Assembly (NCBI GenBank): GCA_002271215.1
Contig: CP018628.1
Location: forward strand, 2,294,001-2,358,000
Origin: Lelliottia jeotgali
Lineage (GTDB): Bacteria > Pseudomonadota > Gammaproteobacteria > Enterobacterales > Enterobacteriaceae
DNA: 64,000 nt
Direction of reading: 5' to 3'
Shown here piece by piece: positions 27,561-36,266 of the stretch. The position numbers and the translations under genes are program-made. The notes beneath the pieces are model-generated. The model was not told the DNA's origin. It worked only from the letters and a program-made list of their open reading frames with translations, and did no database searches. How positions within the stretch are numbered: position 1 is the stretch's first letter; every line of letters begins with the position of its first letter.

Positions 27561-29663
27561 TTACGCTTTCGCGCGGCTGGCAATAATATCCTCTGCCACG
27601 TTGCGTGGAGCCTCGGCGTAGTGATGGAATTCCATGCTGTAGGTTGCGCGGCCCTGCGACATGGATCGCAACGTGGTCGCATAACCAAACATCTCCGCCA
27701 GTGGAACGTCAGCGCGAATAATCTGGCTGCCGAACCGTTCGTCCATGCCCTGCACCATCCCGCGACGGGAAGAGAGATCGCCCATAATATTCCCGGCGTA
27801 CTCTTCCGGCGTTTCCACCTCGACGTGCATCACCGGTTCCAGAATCGCCGGGTCGGCTTTGCGCGCGCCGTCTTTAAACCCGAAGATCGCCGCCATTCGG
27901 AAGGCCATTTCCGAGGAGTCGACGTCATGATACGAACCAAACGTCAGGGTCGCTTTCACGTCCACCACCGGATAACCCGCCAGCACGCCGCTGTTCATAG
28001 CTTCACGCAAACCTTTTTCCACCGATGGAATGTATTCGCGCGGCACCACGCCGCCTTTGGTGGCATCTTCAAACTTAAAGCCGCTGCCCGGCTCGAGCGG
28101 TTCGAGGCTCAGGACCACGTGGCCATACTGCCCTTTACCGCCGGACTGGCGCACAAATTTGCCTTCGATCTCTTTCACCGCTTTGCGCAACGTCTCGCGG
28201 TAGGTCACCTGCGGGCGACCTATATTGGCTTCGACGCCAAACTCACGCTTCATACGGTCGACGATAATTTCCAGATGCAACTCGCCCATCCCGGAGATAA
28301 TCGTCTGGCCGGACTCTTCATCTGTGTGCAGACGGAACGACGGATCTTCTGCCGCCAGCCGCTGCAACGCGATGCCCATTCTCTCTTGATCGGCCTTGGT
28401 TTTCGGCTCGATCGCCAGCGAAATCACCGGTTCCGGGAATTCCATGCGCTCAAGCGTGATCACATGATCCGGATCGGTCAGGGTGTCGCCTGTTGTGACA
28501 TCTTTTAATCCGACGCAGGCGGCAATATCCCCCGCACGCAGCTCGTCGACTTCATGACGATCGTTGGCATGCATCAGCACAATACGTCCAATACGCTCTT
28601 TTTTCCCTTTAACCGGGTTGTACACCGCGTCGCCTTTTTTCAGCACGCCGGAATAGACGCGGATAAAGGTCAACTGGCCGACGTACGGGTCGGTCATCAG
28701 CTTGAACGCTAACGCCGAGAACGGTTCGTCGTCGCTCGGATGGCGCTCGGCGGGTTGGCCTTTTTCATCCACGCCATCAATAGCCGGAACGTCGAGGGGC
28801 GACGGCATCAGTTCGACAACCGCATCGAGCATGCGCTGCACGCCTTTGTTTTTGAACGCGCTGCCGCACAGCATCGGCTGGATCTCACCTTTAATGGTGC
28901 GCTGGCGTAGCCCGTCGATGATTTCGGCTTCATCCAAATCGCCCGTTTCCAGGTATTTATCCATCAGCGCATCAGTGGCTTCCGCCGCCGCAGAGACCAT
29001 TTTCTCACGCCAGATTTTCGCGGTACTGAGCAAATCATCCGGAACCGGCCCGTAGCTGAAGGTCATACCCTGGGTGGCATCGTCCCACAAAATGGCGCGC
29101 ATTTTGATGAGATCGACCACGCCAGTAAAGTGTTCTTCGGCACCGACGGGAATGACAATCGGCACCGGATTGGCTTTAAGGCGGTCAATCATCATCTGCA
29201 CTACGCGGAAGAAATCAGCCCCCTGGCGGTCCATTTTATTGACGAAAGCCAGGCGTGGCACGTGGTACTTGTTAGCCTGTCGCCAGACCGTTTCCGACTG
29301 CGGCTGTACGCCACCGACGGAGTCATACACCATCACAGCGCCATCGAGTACACGCATTGAACGTTCCACCTCAATGGTGAAATCCACGTGCCCTGGGGTG
29401 TCGATAATGTTGATCCGGTGCGGTTCAAAATTTCGGTCCATACCGGGCCAGAAAGCGCTCACGGCTGCGGAAGTTATCGTGATTCCGCGCTCTTGCTCCT
29501 GCGCCATCCAGTCAGTTGTTGCCGCACCATCGTGGACTTCACCCATTTTGTGGCTCATCCCGGTGTAAAACAGAATGCGCTCGGTGGTGGTCGTTTTACC
29601 GGCATCGATATGCGCGGAGATACCGATGTTGCGATAACGTTCGAGGGGGACGGGTCGGGGCAT
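27561..29663 (-). CDS. second translation elongation factor G (EF-G paralogue)
   Basis: Full-length 700-residue EF-G GTPase. G1 is [10 protein letters not shown] (about 17-26), switch I contains [19 protein letters not shown]3 is DTPGHVDF, and G4 is NKMD. Domains II-V follow, ending in the [16 protein letters not shown] and [15 protein letters not shown] blocks. It is not in the rpsL-rpsG-fusA-tuf operon, so it is an extra copy. Similarity to canonical EF-G is high enough that ribosome translocation is plausible. It may act under stress or fusidic acid, or in recycling. A divergent ArsR-type regulator starts 161 bp away and may control it. Confidence 0.88.
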   Translation of the reverse strand: MPRPVPLERYRNIGISAHIDAGKTTTTERILFYTGMSHKMGEVHDGAATTDWMAQEQERGITITSAAVSAFWPGMDRNFEPHRINIIDTPGHVDFTIEVERSMRVLDGAVMVYDSVGGVQPQSETVWRQANKYHVPRLAFVNKMDRQGADFFRVVQMMIDRLKANPVPIVIPVGAEEHFTGVVDLIKMRAILWDDATQGMTFSYGPVPDDLLSTAKIWREKMVSAAAEATDALMDKYLETGDLDEAEIIDGLRQRTIKGEIQPMLCGSAFKNKGVQRMLDAVVELMPSPLDVPAIDGVDEKGQPAERHPSDDEPFSALAFKLMTDPYVGQLTFIRVYSGVLKKGDAVYNPVKGKKERIGRIVLMHANDRHEVDELRAGDIAACVGLKDVTTGDTLTDPDHVITLERMEFPEPVISLAIEPKTKADQERMGIALQRLAAEDPSFRLHTDEESGQTIISGMGELHLEIIVDRMKREFGVEANIGRPQVTYRETLRKAVKEIEGKFVRQSGGKGQYGHVVLSLEPLEPGSGFKFEDATKGGVVPREYIPSVEKGLREAMNSGVLAGYPVVDVKATLTFGSYHDVDSSEMAFRMAAIFGFKDGARKADPAILEPVMHVEVETPEEYAGNIMGDLSSRRGMVQGMDERFGSQIIRADVPLAEMFGYATTLRSMSQGRATYSMEFHHYAEAPRNVAEDIIASRAKA

Positions 29664-29824
29664 GATAAATCCTTAGTCAGTTTGACTTGAGTAGTACAAC
29701 CGGAATGGTTGTCTGTGTGTTCGTCTGCTATAATAGTCCTATTGTACGAGTATATACGAACTATTTTTTTAAGGGTGTGCCTATCATTAAGATAGCTCAA
29801 CCTGTCCGCTAACCCAGGAAGTCT

Positions 29825-30124
29825 ATGATCGCTAACCACCCCGAACCTGAACAAATCACGCTGGAAAATGTGCTGTTAGCCCTCGGCAACCCGCTGCGAC
29901 TGGAGATCCTCCGCCTGCTCGCTGACGGCAGCGAACTCAGCTGCAACGCCCTGCGCCCGGAAGAAATCGCCAAATCGACGATGACCCACCACTGGCGAGT
30001 ATTGCGCGACAGCGGTGTGATCTGGCAGCGCCCACAGGGACGCGAGAATATGATTTCGTTGCGAAGAGAAGATTTGGACGCCCGCTTTCCGGGTTTGTTG
30101 GATACGTTGCTGAAGGTGATGTAG
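29825..30124 (+). CDS. ArsR-family winged-helix regulator
   Basis: 99-residue ArsR-type DNA-binding protein: LLALGNPLRLEILRLLADG is the typical first helix pair, and MTHHWRVLRDSGVIWQRPQGRENM is the recognition helix and wing. The metal-binding ELCVCDL motif of arsenic sensors is missing; the matching stretch reads ELSCNALRP with a single cysteine, so direct metal sensing is unlikely in the ArsR manner. It is divergent from the extra EF-G. The 161-bp gap between them is AT-rich and holds a TATAAT-like -10 near 29728. Confidence 0.82.
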   Translation: MIANHPEPEQITLENVLLALGNPLRLEILRLLADGSELSCNALRPEEIAKSTMTHHWRVLRDSGVIWQRPQGRENMISLRREDLDARFPGLLDTLLKVM

Positions 30125-30132
30125 TCGTTTTG

Positions 30133-30211
30133 TGCCGGGTGGCGCTGACGCTTACCCGGCCTACGGTTTGCAGTGATTTGTAGGCCGGGTAAGGCGCAGC
30201 CGCCACCCGGC
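30133..30211. repeat. REP element pair (inverted)
   Basis: GCCGGGTGGCGCTGACGC then TTACCCGGCCTAC, followed by the inverse GTAGGCCGGGTAAGGCGC then AGCCGCCACCCGGC. It lies between the convergent ends of the ArsR and metallohydrolase genes. Confidence 0.85.
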
Positions 30212-30224
30212 TTAAATTGCTGCT

Positions 30225-31100
30225 TCAGACCTCCGGTGACCACCCGTCATACTGCAACGAGAACCGCGCATCATTCCCTTTCACACGGGCTGTTACTGGT
30301 GAATTAAAATGCATGCCTGTTACGCTGATTTTATCTGACACCACCCGTTCCAGCAGACGTTTGCGAGCTCCCGCCGCCGCTACCGGATCGGTATCAAACG
30401 CAATCGTCACTTCTGGATGCTCAACCTGAATATGCGGGAAATGGACAATATCCCCCCAGATGAGTAAGGACTCTTGATCGTTACCGATCAGATATCCAGT
30501 ATGGCCAGGTGTATGCCCGGGTAACGGCACAGCCTGAATCCCAGACACAATGTCCTCCTGACTGAAGGGAACCAGTTTCTCCTCGTAGGCCGCAAAAGCA
30601 TTTTGCGCGAGTAAAAAAGACGGATTAAATACCCCTGGCGCACTCGCATGAATTGTTTTATTGCGCCAGAAAGACAACTCTTTCTCGTGAACATACACCC
30701 TTTCAACGTTACGAAAGAGGGGTGTATTCAGTGGACCCGCGATACCGCCAATATGATCGGGATGCGCATGTGTCAGCAGGATGGTGTCAATTTGTAAAGG
30801 ATCTATCCCTGCCGCCGCCAGCGCGACCGGCAAACGTCCGCCCCAGCCTTTAAAATTCCCCGCTCCGCTATCCACGAGGATAGTCTGATTACCGGTCTGG
30901 ATAACGTACACGTTGATGTTCATTCGCGGCAGCGAAGAGACGCCACGCTGTTGAAGGAGTGCTTCAGCTTTTGAGCCATCGATCCCCGACAGCAGTTCAA
31001 ATGAAGCATCCAGATACCCATCGCTGAGCATGGTAACCAGCATATTGCCGATTTTTTTACGGTTAATCATGGGGGCCTGAAATGTCTGCAGTAACGTCAT
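30225..31100 (-). CDS. metallo-beta-lactamase-fold hydrolase
   Basis: 291-residue cytoplasmic protein of the metallo-beta-lactamase superfamily. The dinuclear zinc site is complete: THAHPDH at 110-116, GHTPGHTGY near 195-203, and the bridging aspartate in WGDIVH. The order resembles the AiiA/quorum-quenching lactonase and glyoxalase II-like branch, but the substrate is not evident. It is a single gene with REP elements on both sides. Confidence 0.8.
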   Translation of the reverse strand: MTLLQTFQAPMINRKKIGNMLVTMLSDGYLDASFELLSGIDGSKAEALLQQRGVSSLPRMNINVYVIQTGNQTILVDSGAGNFKGWGGRLPVALAAAGIDPLQIDTILLTHAHPDHIGGIAGPLNTPLFRNVERVYVHEKELSFWRNKTIHASAPGVFNPSFLLAQNAFAAYEEKLVPFSQEDIVSGIQAVPLPGHTPGHTGYLIGNDQESLLIWGDIVHFPHIQVEHPEVTIAFDTDPVAAAGARKRLLERVVSDKISVTGMHFNSPVTARVKGNDARFSLQYDGWSPEV

Positions 31101-31209
31101 GTTGTGACCTCGAAAATGTGAATTAGATCAGCATAACCCTCTGACGAGACGATAAAAAGTGGCAAATGTGTTTCAGGCTATTATCGAGCTACGCAGATTT
31201 GAAAACCTT

Positions 31210-31287
31210 GCCGGGTGGTGGCTGCGCCTTACCCGGCCTACGGGTCCGATGATTTTGTCGGCCGGGTAAGCGTGAGCGCCACCCGGC
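31210..31287. repeat. REP element pair (inverted)
   Basis: GCCGGGTGGTGGCTGCGCC then TTACCCGGCCTAC and its inverse GGCCGGGTAAGCGTGAGCGCCACCCGGC type unit, between the metallohydrolase promoter and the end of pptA. Confidence 0.85.
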
Positions 31288-31294
31288 AAAAATC

Positions 31295-31525
31295 TTACAT
31301 CGAATACCCAGGCTTCTTAATCAGCTCATCCAGTTTCGGGCCGATCTCCGTATCCCAGACCTGCGCCTTCCAGTCTTCCTGTTGCACCTGATTCAGGGCA
31401 ACGGACACGGAAGCGTCTTTACTGTTGAAATGGCGAATAATCACTTCGGCGATGTCCGCTGCCAGTGCGGTTTTTTGTTCTTCGTTCAGATCGCGGGGAA
31501 AACATTTGATATCGACGTGTGGCAT
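31295..31525 (-). CDS. pptA: 4-oxalocrotonate tautomerase-family protein PptA
   Basis: 76-residue tautomerase subunit. Removal of the initiator Met exposes the catalytic Pro1 ([18 protein letters not shown]), so the start at 31525, preceded by AGGAG, must be the true one; an upstream in-frame ATG would destroy the active site. E. coli PptA (YdcE) has the same sequence pattern and a C-terminal KKPGYSM. It shows phenylpyruvate/keto-enol tautomerase activity in vitro, but its metabolic role is unknown. It is 34 bases downstream of yncG and probably co-transcribed with it. Confidence 0.92.
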   Translation of the reverse strand: MPHVDIKCFPRDLNEEQKTALAADIAEVIIRHFNSKDASVSVALNQVQQEDWKAQVWDTEIGPKLDELIKKPGYSM

Positions 31526-31559
31526 GTGCAGGCTCCTGTGTTGTGAGCGTTTCAACTTA

Positions 31560-32177
31560 TCAGATTATTTCGTTTGCTTTTAACACCTTGTGCAGTTCTG
31601 GCAGCTGACAGACGGAATCTGCGATCGCGGTAATATGCGGCGTGTTGGCAGCAAACCATTCATGGCGCGGGCCCCAGGTGCGCATCACCGCGATATAGAC
31701 GTCAATCAGCGTAAGCTGTTCGCCGAACGCCCAGGGCGCGGCTTCGAGATGATTATCCAGCCACAGATAGAGCGATTGACGATACGCCAGGCAATTTTCC
31801 CGCAGCTGTTCCGGCGCGTCGGGTGCCCAGCGCTCCGGATAATCGGCGTAGGTAAAAGTGGGATAGACATTGGCGACAAGCCAGACAAGCAGACGCTGAA
31901 ACTGCACCCGATCCGGATGGCCGACAGGCGGCGCCAGATCCGGGCAGCGGTCGAGAATCATCAACCCGATGGCCGCCGTTTCGCTCATCACCGCGCCGTT
32001 TTCCATTTCTAGCGTCGGGACCTGACACAGTGGATTGAGTTTCTCAAGAAGGACGCGCTGTGGGCCAGGCGAGTCAAACCCGTCGACATTGATAAACTGA
32101 TAAGGAATATCGGCCAGGGTCAGCATCACTTCGCTGATGGCCGATCCCCAGCCGGGTACGCCGTACACCTTGATCAT
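31560..32177 (-). CDS. yncG: glutathione S-transferase-like protein YncG
   Basis: 205-residue cytosolic glutathione S-transferase homologue. It has an N-terminal thioredoxin-like domain ([19 protein letters not shown]; cis-Pro in [16 protein letters not shown] glutathione contact) and a C-terminal helical domain. It is clearly the orthologue of E. coli YncG ([30 protein letters not shown]). The start at 32177 is set by alignment; the SD is GGGG-rich. It lies 37 bases after the last gene of the sulfur operon and on the same strand, so it could be read with it. Confidence 0.9.
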   Translation of the reverse strand: MIKVYGVPGWGSAISEVMLTLADIPYQFINVDGFDSPGPQRVLLEKLNPLCQVPTLEMENGAVMSETAAIGLMILDRCPDLAPPVGHPDRVQFQRLLVWLVANVYPTFTYADYPERWAPDAPEQLRENCLAYRQSLYLWLDNHLEAAPWAFGEQLTLIDVYIAVMRTWGPRHEWFAANTPHITAIADSVCQLPELHKVLKANEII

Positions 32178-32214
32178 ACTGCCCCCACTCAGGAGAAATC
32201 CTAAGTGTAGAACA

Positions 32215-33102
32215 TCAGTAGGTAATGCCCGGCGGATTGACTTCGGACTGCGCCACGCCCTCGCCCTGCTCACCCCAGCGAGCCAGCACCTGTTGATATT
32301 CACCGCGCTGAATAGCCCCGTCCAGCGCGGCCTGCAATGCATACACCAGCTCATTGCCTTTTTTGGTGGTTGTCGCGACGTAGGCTTTTTTCGGCCCCAA
32401 CCCCACGACTCGGGATTTTCCGGTCAGCGCCGCTTTATAGGCAGAAACCGACTGTGGCCCGAAGAACACATCCGCACGTCCGGACTGGATATACAAATTG
32501 CCAGAGGCGTCATCTGTCAGATAAACCGGCAGCGCAGGCTCGCGCCCGGCCTGTTTGTTCTCTTCGTTCCAGCCGAGAAGGATGCGCTCCTGATTGGTGC
32601 CAGAGCCAACGATCACTTTTTTGCCCGCCAGATCTTCAGCTTTTTTGATCGACTGCACGTCGCTGGTGGATTTCACCGAAAACGCCAGGGAATCGACGCG
32701 ATAGGTCGCAAAATCGAACTTCTGTTTACGCTGCTCGGTCACCGCGATATTCACCAGCGCCACGTCGTAGCGCCCGGAGCTGATCCCCAGCGGCCAGTCT
32801 TCCCATGCGGTTGGCACCAGTTTCAGTTTTAATCCGAGACTGCCCGCCAGCAGACGAGCAATATCCGGATCGCTGCCAATGCGGGTACGGTTGTCGCTGG
32901 CCAGCAGCGCCAGCGGAGGTGAATTGAGCGCGGAAATGGCGACCGTCAGCGTGCCTGGCTCAACAAATTTATAATTTTGCGGGATCTTCGCGATCGCGGC
33001 TTGATCGACTGTTACCGGCAACGGCTGCTCGTTGGCTTTTAAATCGATGCTCGCCTGGCTCACCGATACGACGCCCAACAGCGCCAGAAATCCATATTTC
33101 AT
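32215..33102 (-). CDS. periplasmic amino-acid-binding protein, second copy (TcyJ/TcyK-like)
   Basis: 295-residue family-3 solute-binding protein with signal peptide (MKYGFLALLGVVSVSQA/S). It resembles the binding protein at 35321-36253 throughout (GTLTVAISALNSPPLALLA, PTAWEDWPLGISSGRYDVAL, IVGSGTNQERILLGWN), showing a tandem duplication within one operon. The ATG at 33102 has AAGGAG at the right distance. B. subtilis tcyJKLMN also has two binding proteins. Ligand likely a cystine-like or S-substituted cysteine. Confidence 0.85.
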   Translation of the reverse strand: MKYGFLALLGVVSVSQASIDLKANEQPLPVTVDQAAIAKIPQNYKFVEPGTLTVAISALNSPPLALLASDNRTRIGSDPDIARLLAGSLGLKLKLVPTAWEDWPLGISSGRYDVALVNIAVTEQRKQKFDFATYRVDSLAFSVKSTSDVQSIKKAEDLAGKKVIVGSGTNQERILLGWNEENKQAGREPALPVYLTDDASGNLYIQSGRADVFFGPQSVSAYKAALTGKSRVVGLGPKKAYVATTTKKGNELVYALQAALDGAIQRGEYQQVLARWGEQGEGVAQSEVNPPGITY

Positions 33103-33111
33103 ACCCACTCC

Positions 33112-33885
33112 TTACAACACTTTTGACAGGAACTGACGCGTTCGCGCATGGGATGGACGGTTTAACACCTCGTCGCTGCTGCCCTGCTCGACTATTTTTC
33201 CATCAACCATAAACACCACCTGATCGGCTACCTCGCGGGCAAAGCCGATCTCGTGCGTCACCACCACCAGCGTGGTGCCGGATCGGGCGAGCTTTTTGAT
33301 GACATCCAGCACTTCACCCACCAGCTCCGGGTCAAGCGCCGACGTCGGTTCATCAAACAACATCACGCGCGGTCGCAGCGCGAGAGCGCGAGCAATGGCT
33401 ATGCGCTGCTGTTGCCCGCCGGACAGATGGCGCGACCAGGCATCGGCTTTTTCGCGCAAACCGACCACATCCAACAGGCCATAAGCCCGCTCGACCGCCT
33501 CTTTGCGGCTTAATTGTTTGTGCGCAATCGGCGCTTCGATCAGGTTTTCCAGCACCGTGAGATGCGGAAACAGATTGAAGTTCTGAAACACGTATCCGAC
33601 ATTGACGCGCTGTTTGAGGATCTCTTTCTCTTTCAATTCATACAGCTTATCCCCCTGGCGGCGATAGCCGATGTAATCCCCGTCGATCTGAATAAAGCCT
33701 TCGTCAACGCGCTCCAGGTGGTTAATGGTACGCAGCAGCGTCGATTTACCGGAACCGGATGGGCCGAGGATCACCGTCACCGATCCGGGCGGGATTTCAA
33801 GCGACACATTATCCAGCGCCTTGTGGCGGCCAAAGAACTTACTGACGCCGGTAATCGAGATATGTCCTTCAGGAGAGGCTGGCAT
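33112..33885 (-). CDS. polar amino acid ABC transporter ATPase (TcyN/HisP-like)
   Basis: 257-residue ATPase of the polar-amino-acid class. Walker A GPSGSGKSTLL, Q-loop GYVFQNFNLFPHLTVLEN, signature LSGGQQQRIAIARAL, Walker B VMLFDEPTSALDPE and H-loop VVVTHEIGFA are all present. The insertion DGDYIGYRRQGDKLYELKE after Walker A is of the kind found in cystine/histidine importers. Its start overlaps the permease gene by 17 bases. Confidence 0.92.
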   Translation of the reverse strand: MPASPEGHISITGVSKFFGRHKALDNVSLEIPPGSVTVILGPSGSGKSTLLRTINHLERVDEGFIQIDGDYIGYRRQGDKLYELKEKEILKQRVNVGYVFQNFNLFPHLTVLENLIEAPIAHKQLSRKEAVERAYGLLDVVGLREKADAWSRHLSGGQQQRIAIARALALRPRVMLFDEPTSALDPELVGEVLDVIKKLARSGTTLVVVTHEIGFAREVADQVVFMVDGKIVEQGSSDEVLNRPSHARTRQFLSKVL

Positions 33886-34792
33886 GGATAGGCTCCTGTG
33901 CTGGGGTAACGGAACGGGTGCGTTGGCTTGTGCGAGACTGATTCACCGCCGAGCGGCGTTCACTGCGTGCCAGGCCGCGTTCGACGACATGCTGAATCAC
34001 AGATAATACGGTGGTAATCACCAGATACCAGGCGGCACCGACCATCAGCAGCGGGATCACTTCCTGGGTGCGGTTGTAAATCATCTGAATGGTGTAGAAC
34101 AGCTCCGGCATCGCCAGGACGTACACCATCGCGGTGCCTTTCGCGAGGCTGATAATTTCGTTAAACCCGGACGGCAAAATGGTGCGCAGCGCCTGAGGCA
34201 GGATAATGCGCAGCGTGCGCCGCCAGGCCGGTAAACCCAGCGCGGCGGCCGCTTCGTACTGACCGTGATCGACACCCAAAAAACCGCCGCGAATGATCTC
34301 CGCGGTATAGGCACTCTGCACTAGCGTCAGCCCCACTACGGCAGTGGAAAACTGCCCGAGTACGTTGATGGTTTCAAATTTCCCCCAGGTGATGCTGGTG
34401 AACGGCACGCCGAGTGAGAGCGTGTCGTACAGATACGAAAAGTTATAGAGGATGATCAGCACCACGATCAGCGGCAGCGAGCGGAACAGCCAAATGTAGC
34501 CAAACGCGAGGCTGCTCAACAGCCATGACGAGGACAACCGCGCCAGGGCTAACATGCCCCCCAGCACCACGCTCAGCGCCGTGCCGATCAGGGTCAACAG
34601 CAGAGTTTGCCCAACTCCTTCCAGAATCACCGGATCGAAGAACCAGCGCGCGAACACGCTCCATTCCCAGCGCGGATTAAAGGCTACCGACTGAACGACG
34701 ACGGCCAGTACAAAAAGCGCGGCAATCGCCCCGACGGTGCGCCACGGATAACGCGCCGGGATCACTTTGATGGTTTCAACGTTGTTGTTCAT
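33869..34792 (-). CDS. polar amino acid ABC transporter permease (TcyL/M-like)
   Basis: 307-residue HisM/GlnP-type permease with about five membrane helices, EAA loop EAAAALGLPAWRRTLRIILP and the N-terminal VILEGVGQTLLLTLIGTALS signature. It has a long N-terminal extension (about 50 residues) with one extra hydrophobic segment and a basic C-terminal tail. Only one permease gene is present, whereas B. subtilis has two (TcyL, TcyM), so a homodimer is expected. Confidence 0.88.
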   Translation of the reverse strand: MNNNVETIKVIPARYPWRTVGAIAALFVLAVVVQSVAFNPRWEWSVFARWFFDPVILEGVGQTLLLTLIGTALSVVLGGMLALARLSSSWLLSSLAFGYIWLFRSLPLIVVLIILYNFSYLYDTLSLGVPFTSITWGKFETINVLGQFSTAVVGLTLVQSAYTAEIIRGGFLGVDHGQYEAAAALGLPAWRRTLRIILPQALRTILPSGFNEIISLAKGTAMVYVLAMPELFYTIQMIYNRTQEVIPLLMVGAAWYLVITTVLSVIQHVVERGLARSERRSAVNQSRTSQRTRSVTPAQEPIHASLS

Positions 34793-34801
34793 CGTCGTTC
34801 C

Positions 34802-35311
34802 TTATGCGGATTTGCTGAACGCTTCGCGAACCAGCGTTTTGGTGAAACGCAGACGACCGTCGAACGGCGGCTGGCTGTACTCTTCCGGATCGCGGTCGAG
34901 ATCGAACTGCGGCGCGTAGCCCTGGCTCAGATACAGTTTCACCGCTTCCGGCTGACGAAAACCGGTAGTGAGATAGATACCGCTGTACCCCGCCAGCACC
35001 GCCCGGCGCTCCAGCTCCTGCACCACGCGTGCAGCCAGCCCCTGCTGGCGCAGCGTTTTATCGGTCCAGATGCGTTTGATTTCCGCCGTGTGCTCATCGA
35101 AAGGTTTATACGCCCCGGTGGCGATGATCTCGCCGTCGCGCTCCAGCACGATGAACAGCCCTTGAGGCGCGAGATACCACTCGGTCAGCTCGATTTCAGC
35201 GTCTTTGGAAAAGTAGTCGCCGTAGCGCGCCGCGTACTCTGCGAACAGCCCATCAATGATGGGCTGAAGATCGGCGTCTTCAGGCGTTACGTCGCGAAAA
35301 AGATCGCTCAT
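34802..35311 (-). CDS. GNAT N-acetyltransferase (SnaB/YtmI-like)
   Basis: 169-residue GNAT protein. The acetyl-CoA-binding motif A is RIWTDKTLRQQGLAARVVQE (Q/RxxGxA) and the C-terminal motif is GYSGIYLTTGFRQPEAVKLY. SD GGAGG precedes the ATG. In the B. subtilis ytmI operon the GNAT protein SnaB N-acetylates S-(2-succino)cysteine before monooxygenation. The same set of neighbours here (two flavin monooxygenases, M20 deacylase, cystine-type importer) suggests the same reaction; the sequence alone shows only the GNAT fold. Confidence 0.82.
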   Translation of the reverse strand: MSDLFRDVTPEDADLQPIIDGLFAEYAARYGDYFSKDAEIELTEWYLAPQGLFIVLERDGEIIATGAYKPFDEHTAEIKRIWTDKTLRQQGLAARVVQELERRAVLAGYSGIYLTTGFRQPEAVKLYLSQGYAPQFDLDRDPEEYSQPPFDGRLRFTKTLVREAFSKSA

Positions 35312-35320
35312 GTGGCCTCC

Positions 35321-36253
35321 TTAATCGCCGAGTCCGGCCGGGTTCACTTCAGAATTCGGGATACGCTCGACGCCTTCACCCCAGCGGTTCAGCACTTTGT
35401 CGTAATCGCCGTTTTTGATAACGCCGTTGAGCGCAGTCTGTACCGGTTCAACCAGTCCGGAGCCTTTTTTCAGCGTCACGGCGATGTGCGCCGCTTTCGG
35501 CCAGCCGCCGTCCACGCTGCCCACCAGTTTGGTTTTTCCGTTCAGCGCCGCTTTCCATGCGCCAATCACGTTTGGACCAAAGTACGCATCAGCGCGCCCA
35601 GATTGCAGCGCCAGGGTTTGCGCCGCATCGTCTTTGGTATAAACAGGGGTAAATGGTTTAAGGCCTTTTTTGAGGTTTTCCGCGTTCCACGCCAGCAGAA
35701 TCGCTTCCTGATTGGTGCCAGATCCGACAATAATTTTCAGCCCGGCGATATCTTCCGCTGTCTTAAGCGATGTGATCGGGCTGGTCGATTTGACGTAGAA
35801 ACCGAGGGAATCCTTACGGTAAGTGGCAAAATCGAACTTCTCTTTGCGCTCTTTGGTCACGGTGATGTTGCTGATCGCCGCGTCATATTTGCCGGAGGCC
35901 ACGCCGAGCGGCCAGTCTTCCCAGGAGGTTGGGACCACATTCAGCTCAAGTCCAAGGCTATCCGCCACCAGACGCGCGACGTCCACTTCGCTGCCAAGCA
36001 GGGTTTTGTTGTCGTCTGAAAACACGGTCAGCGGCGGCTGGTTCAGCCCCGCCACGGCGACGGTGAATTTCCCCGGCACCGCAAAGCGATAGTCCTTCGG
36101 CAACTGCGCCACGGCATCGCCGTTTTTAGTGGTATTCACCGGGGTTTTGTTGGCCTCGATGCTCACACCGGTGCCGTTAATGTTCACATTCTCTGCCCAG
36201 ACGGCAGGGGTAAAGGCCAGCGCGAGCGCCAGAACGAGCGATGATTTCTGCAT
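35321..36253 (-). CDS. periplasmic amino-acid-binding protein, first copy (TcyJ/TcyK-like)
   Basis: 310-residue family-3 binding protein with signal peptide MQKSSLVLALALAFTPAVWA. The mature protein shows VPTSWEDWPLGVASGKYDAA, KFDFATYRKDSLGFYVKST and IVGSGTNQEAILLAWN. It is paralogous to the protein encoded at 32215-33102. It is not a lipoprotein, unlike the Gram-positive counterparts, as expected for a periplasmic receptor. Confidence 0.87.
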   Translation of the reverse strand: MQKSSLVLALALAFTPAVWAENVNINGTGVSIEANKTPVNTTKNGDAVAQLPKDYRFAVPGKFTVAVAGLNQPPLTVFSDDNKTLLGSEVDVARLVADSLGLELNVVPTSWEDWPLGVASGKYDAAISNITVTKERKEKFDFATYRKDSLGFYVKSTSPITSLKTAEDIAGLKIIVGSGTNQEAILLAWNAENLKKGLKPFTPVYTKDDAAQTLALQSGRADAYFGPNVIGAWKAALNGKTKLVGSVDGGWPKAAHIAVTLKKGSGLVEPVQTALNGVIKNGDYDKVLNRWGEGVERIPNSEVNPAGLGD

Positions 36254-36266
36254 AGCGTGTTTTCTC

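Noticed and set aside
34607..36019. 470-codon open frame on the plus strand across 34.6-36.0 kb
   Set aside because: It crosses three confidently identified minus-strand genes (permease, GNAT, binding protein) and has no homology or SD.
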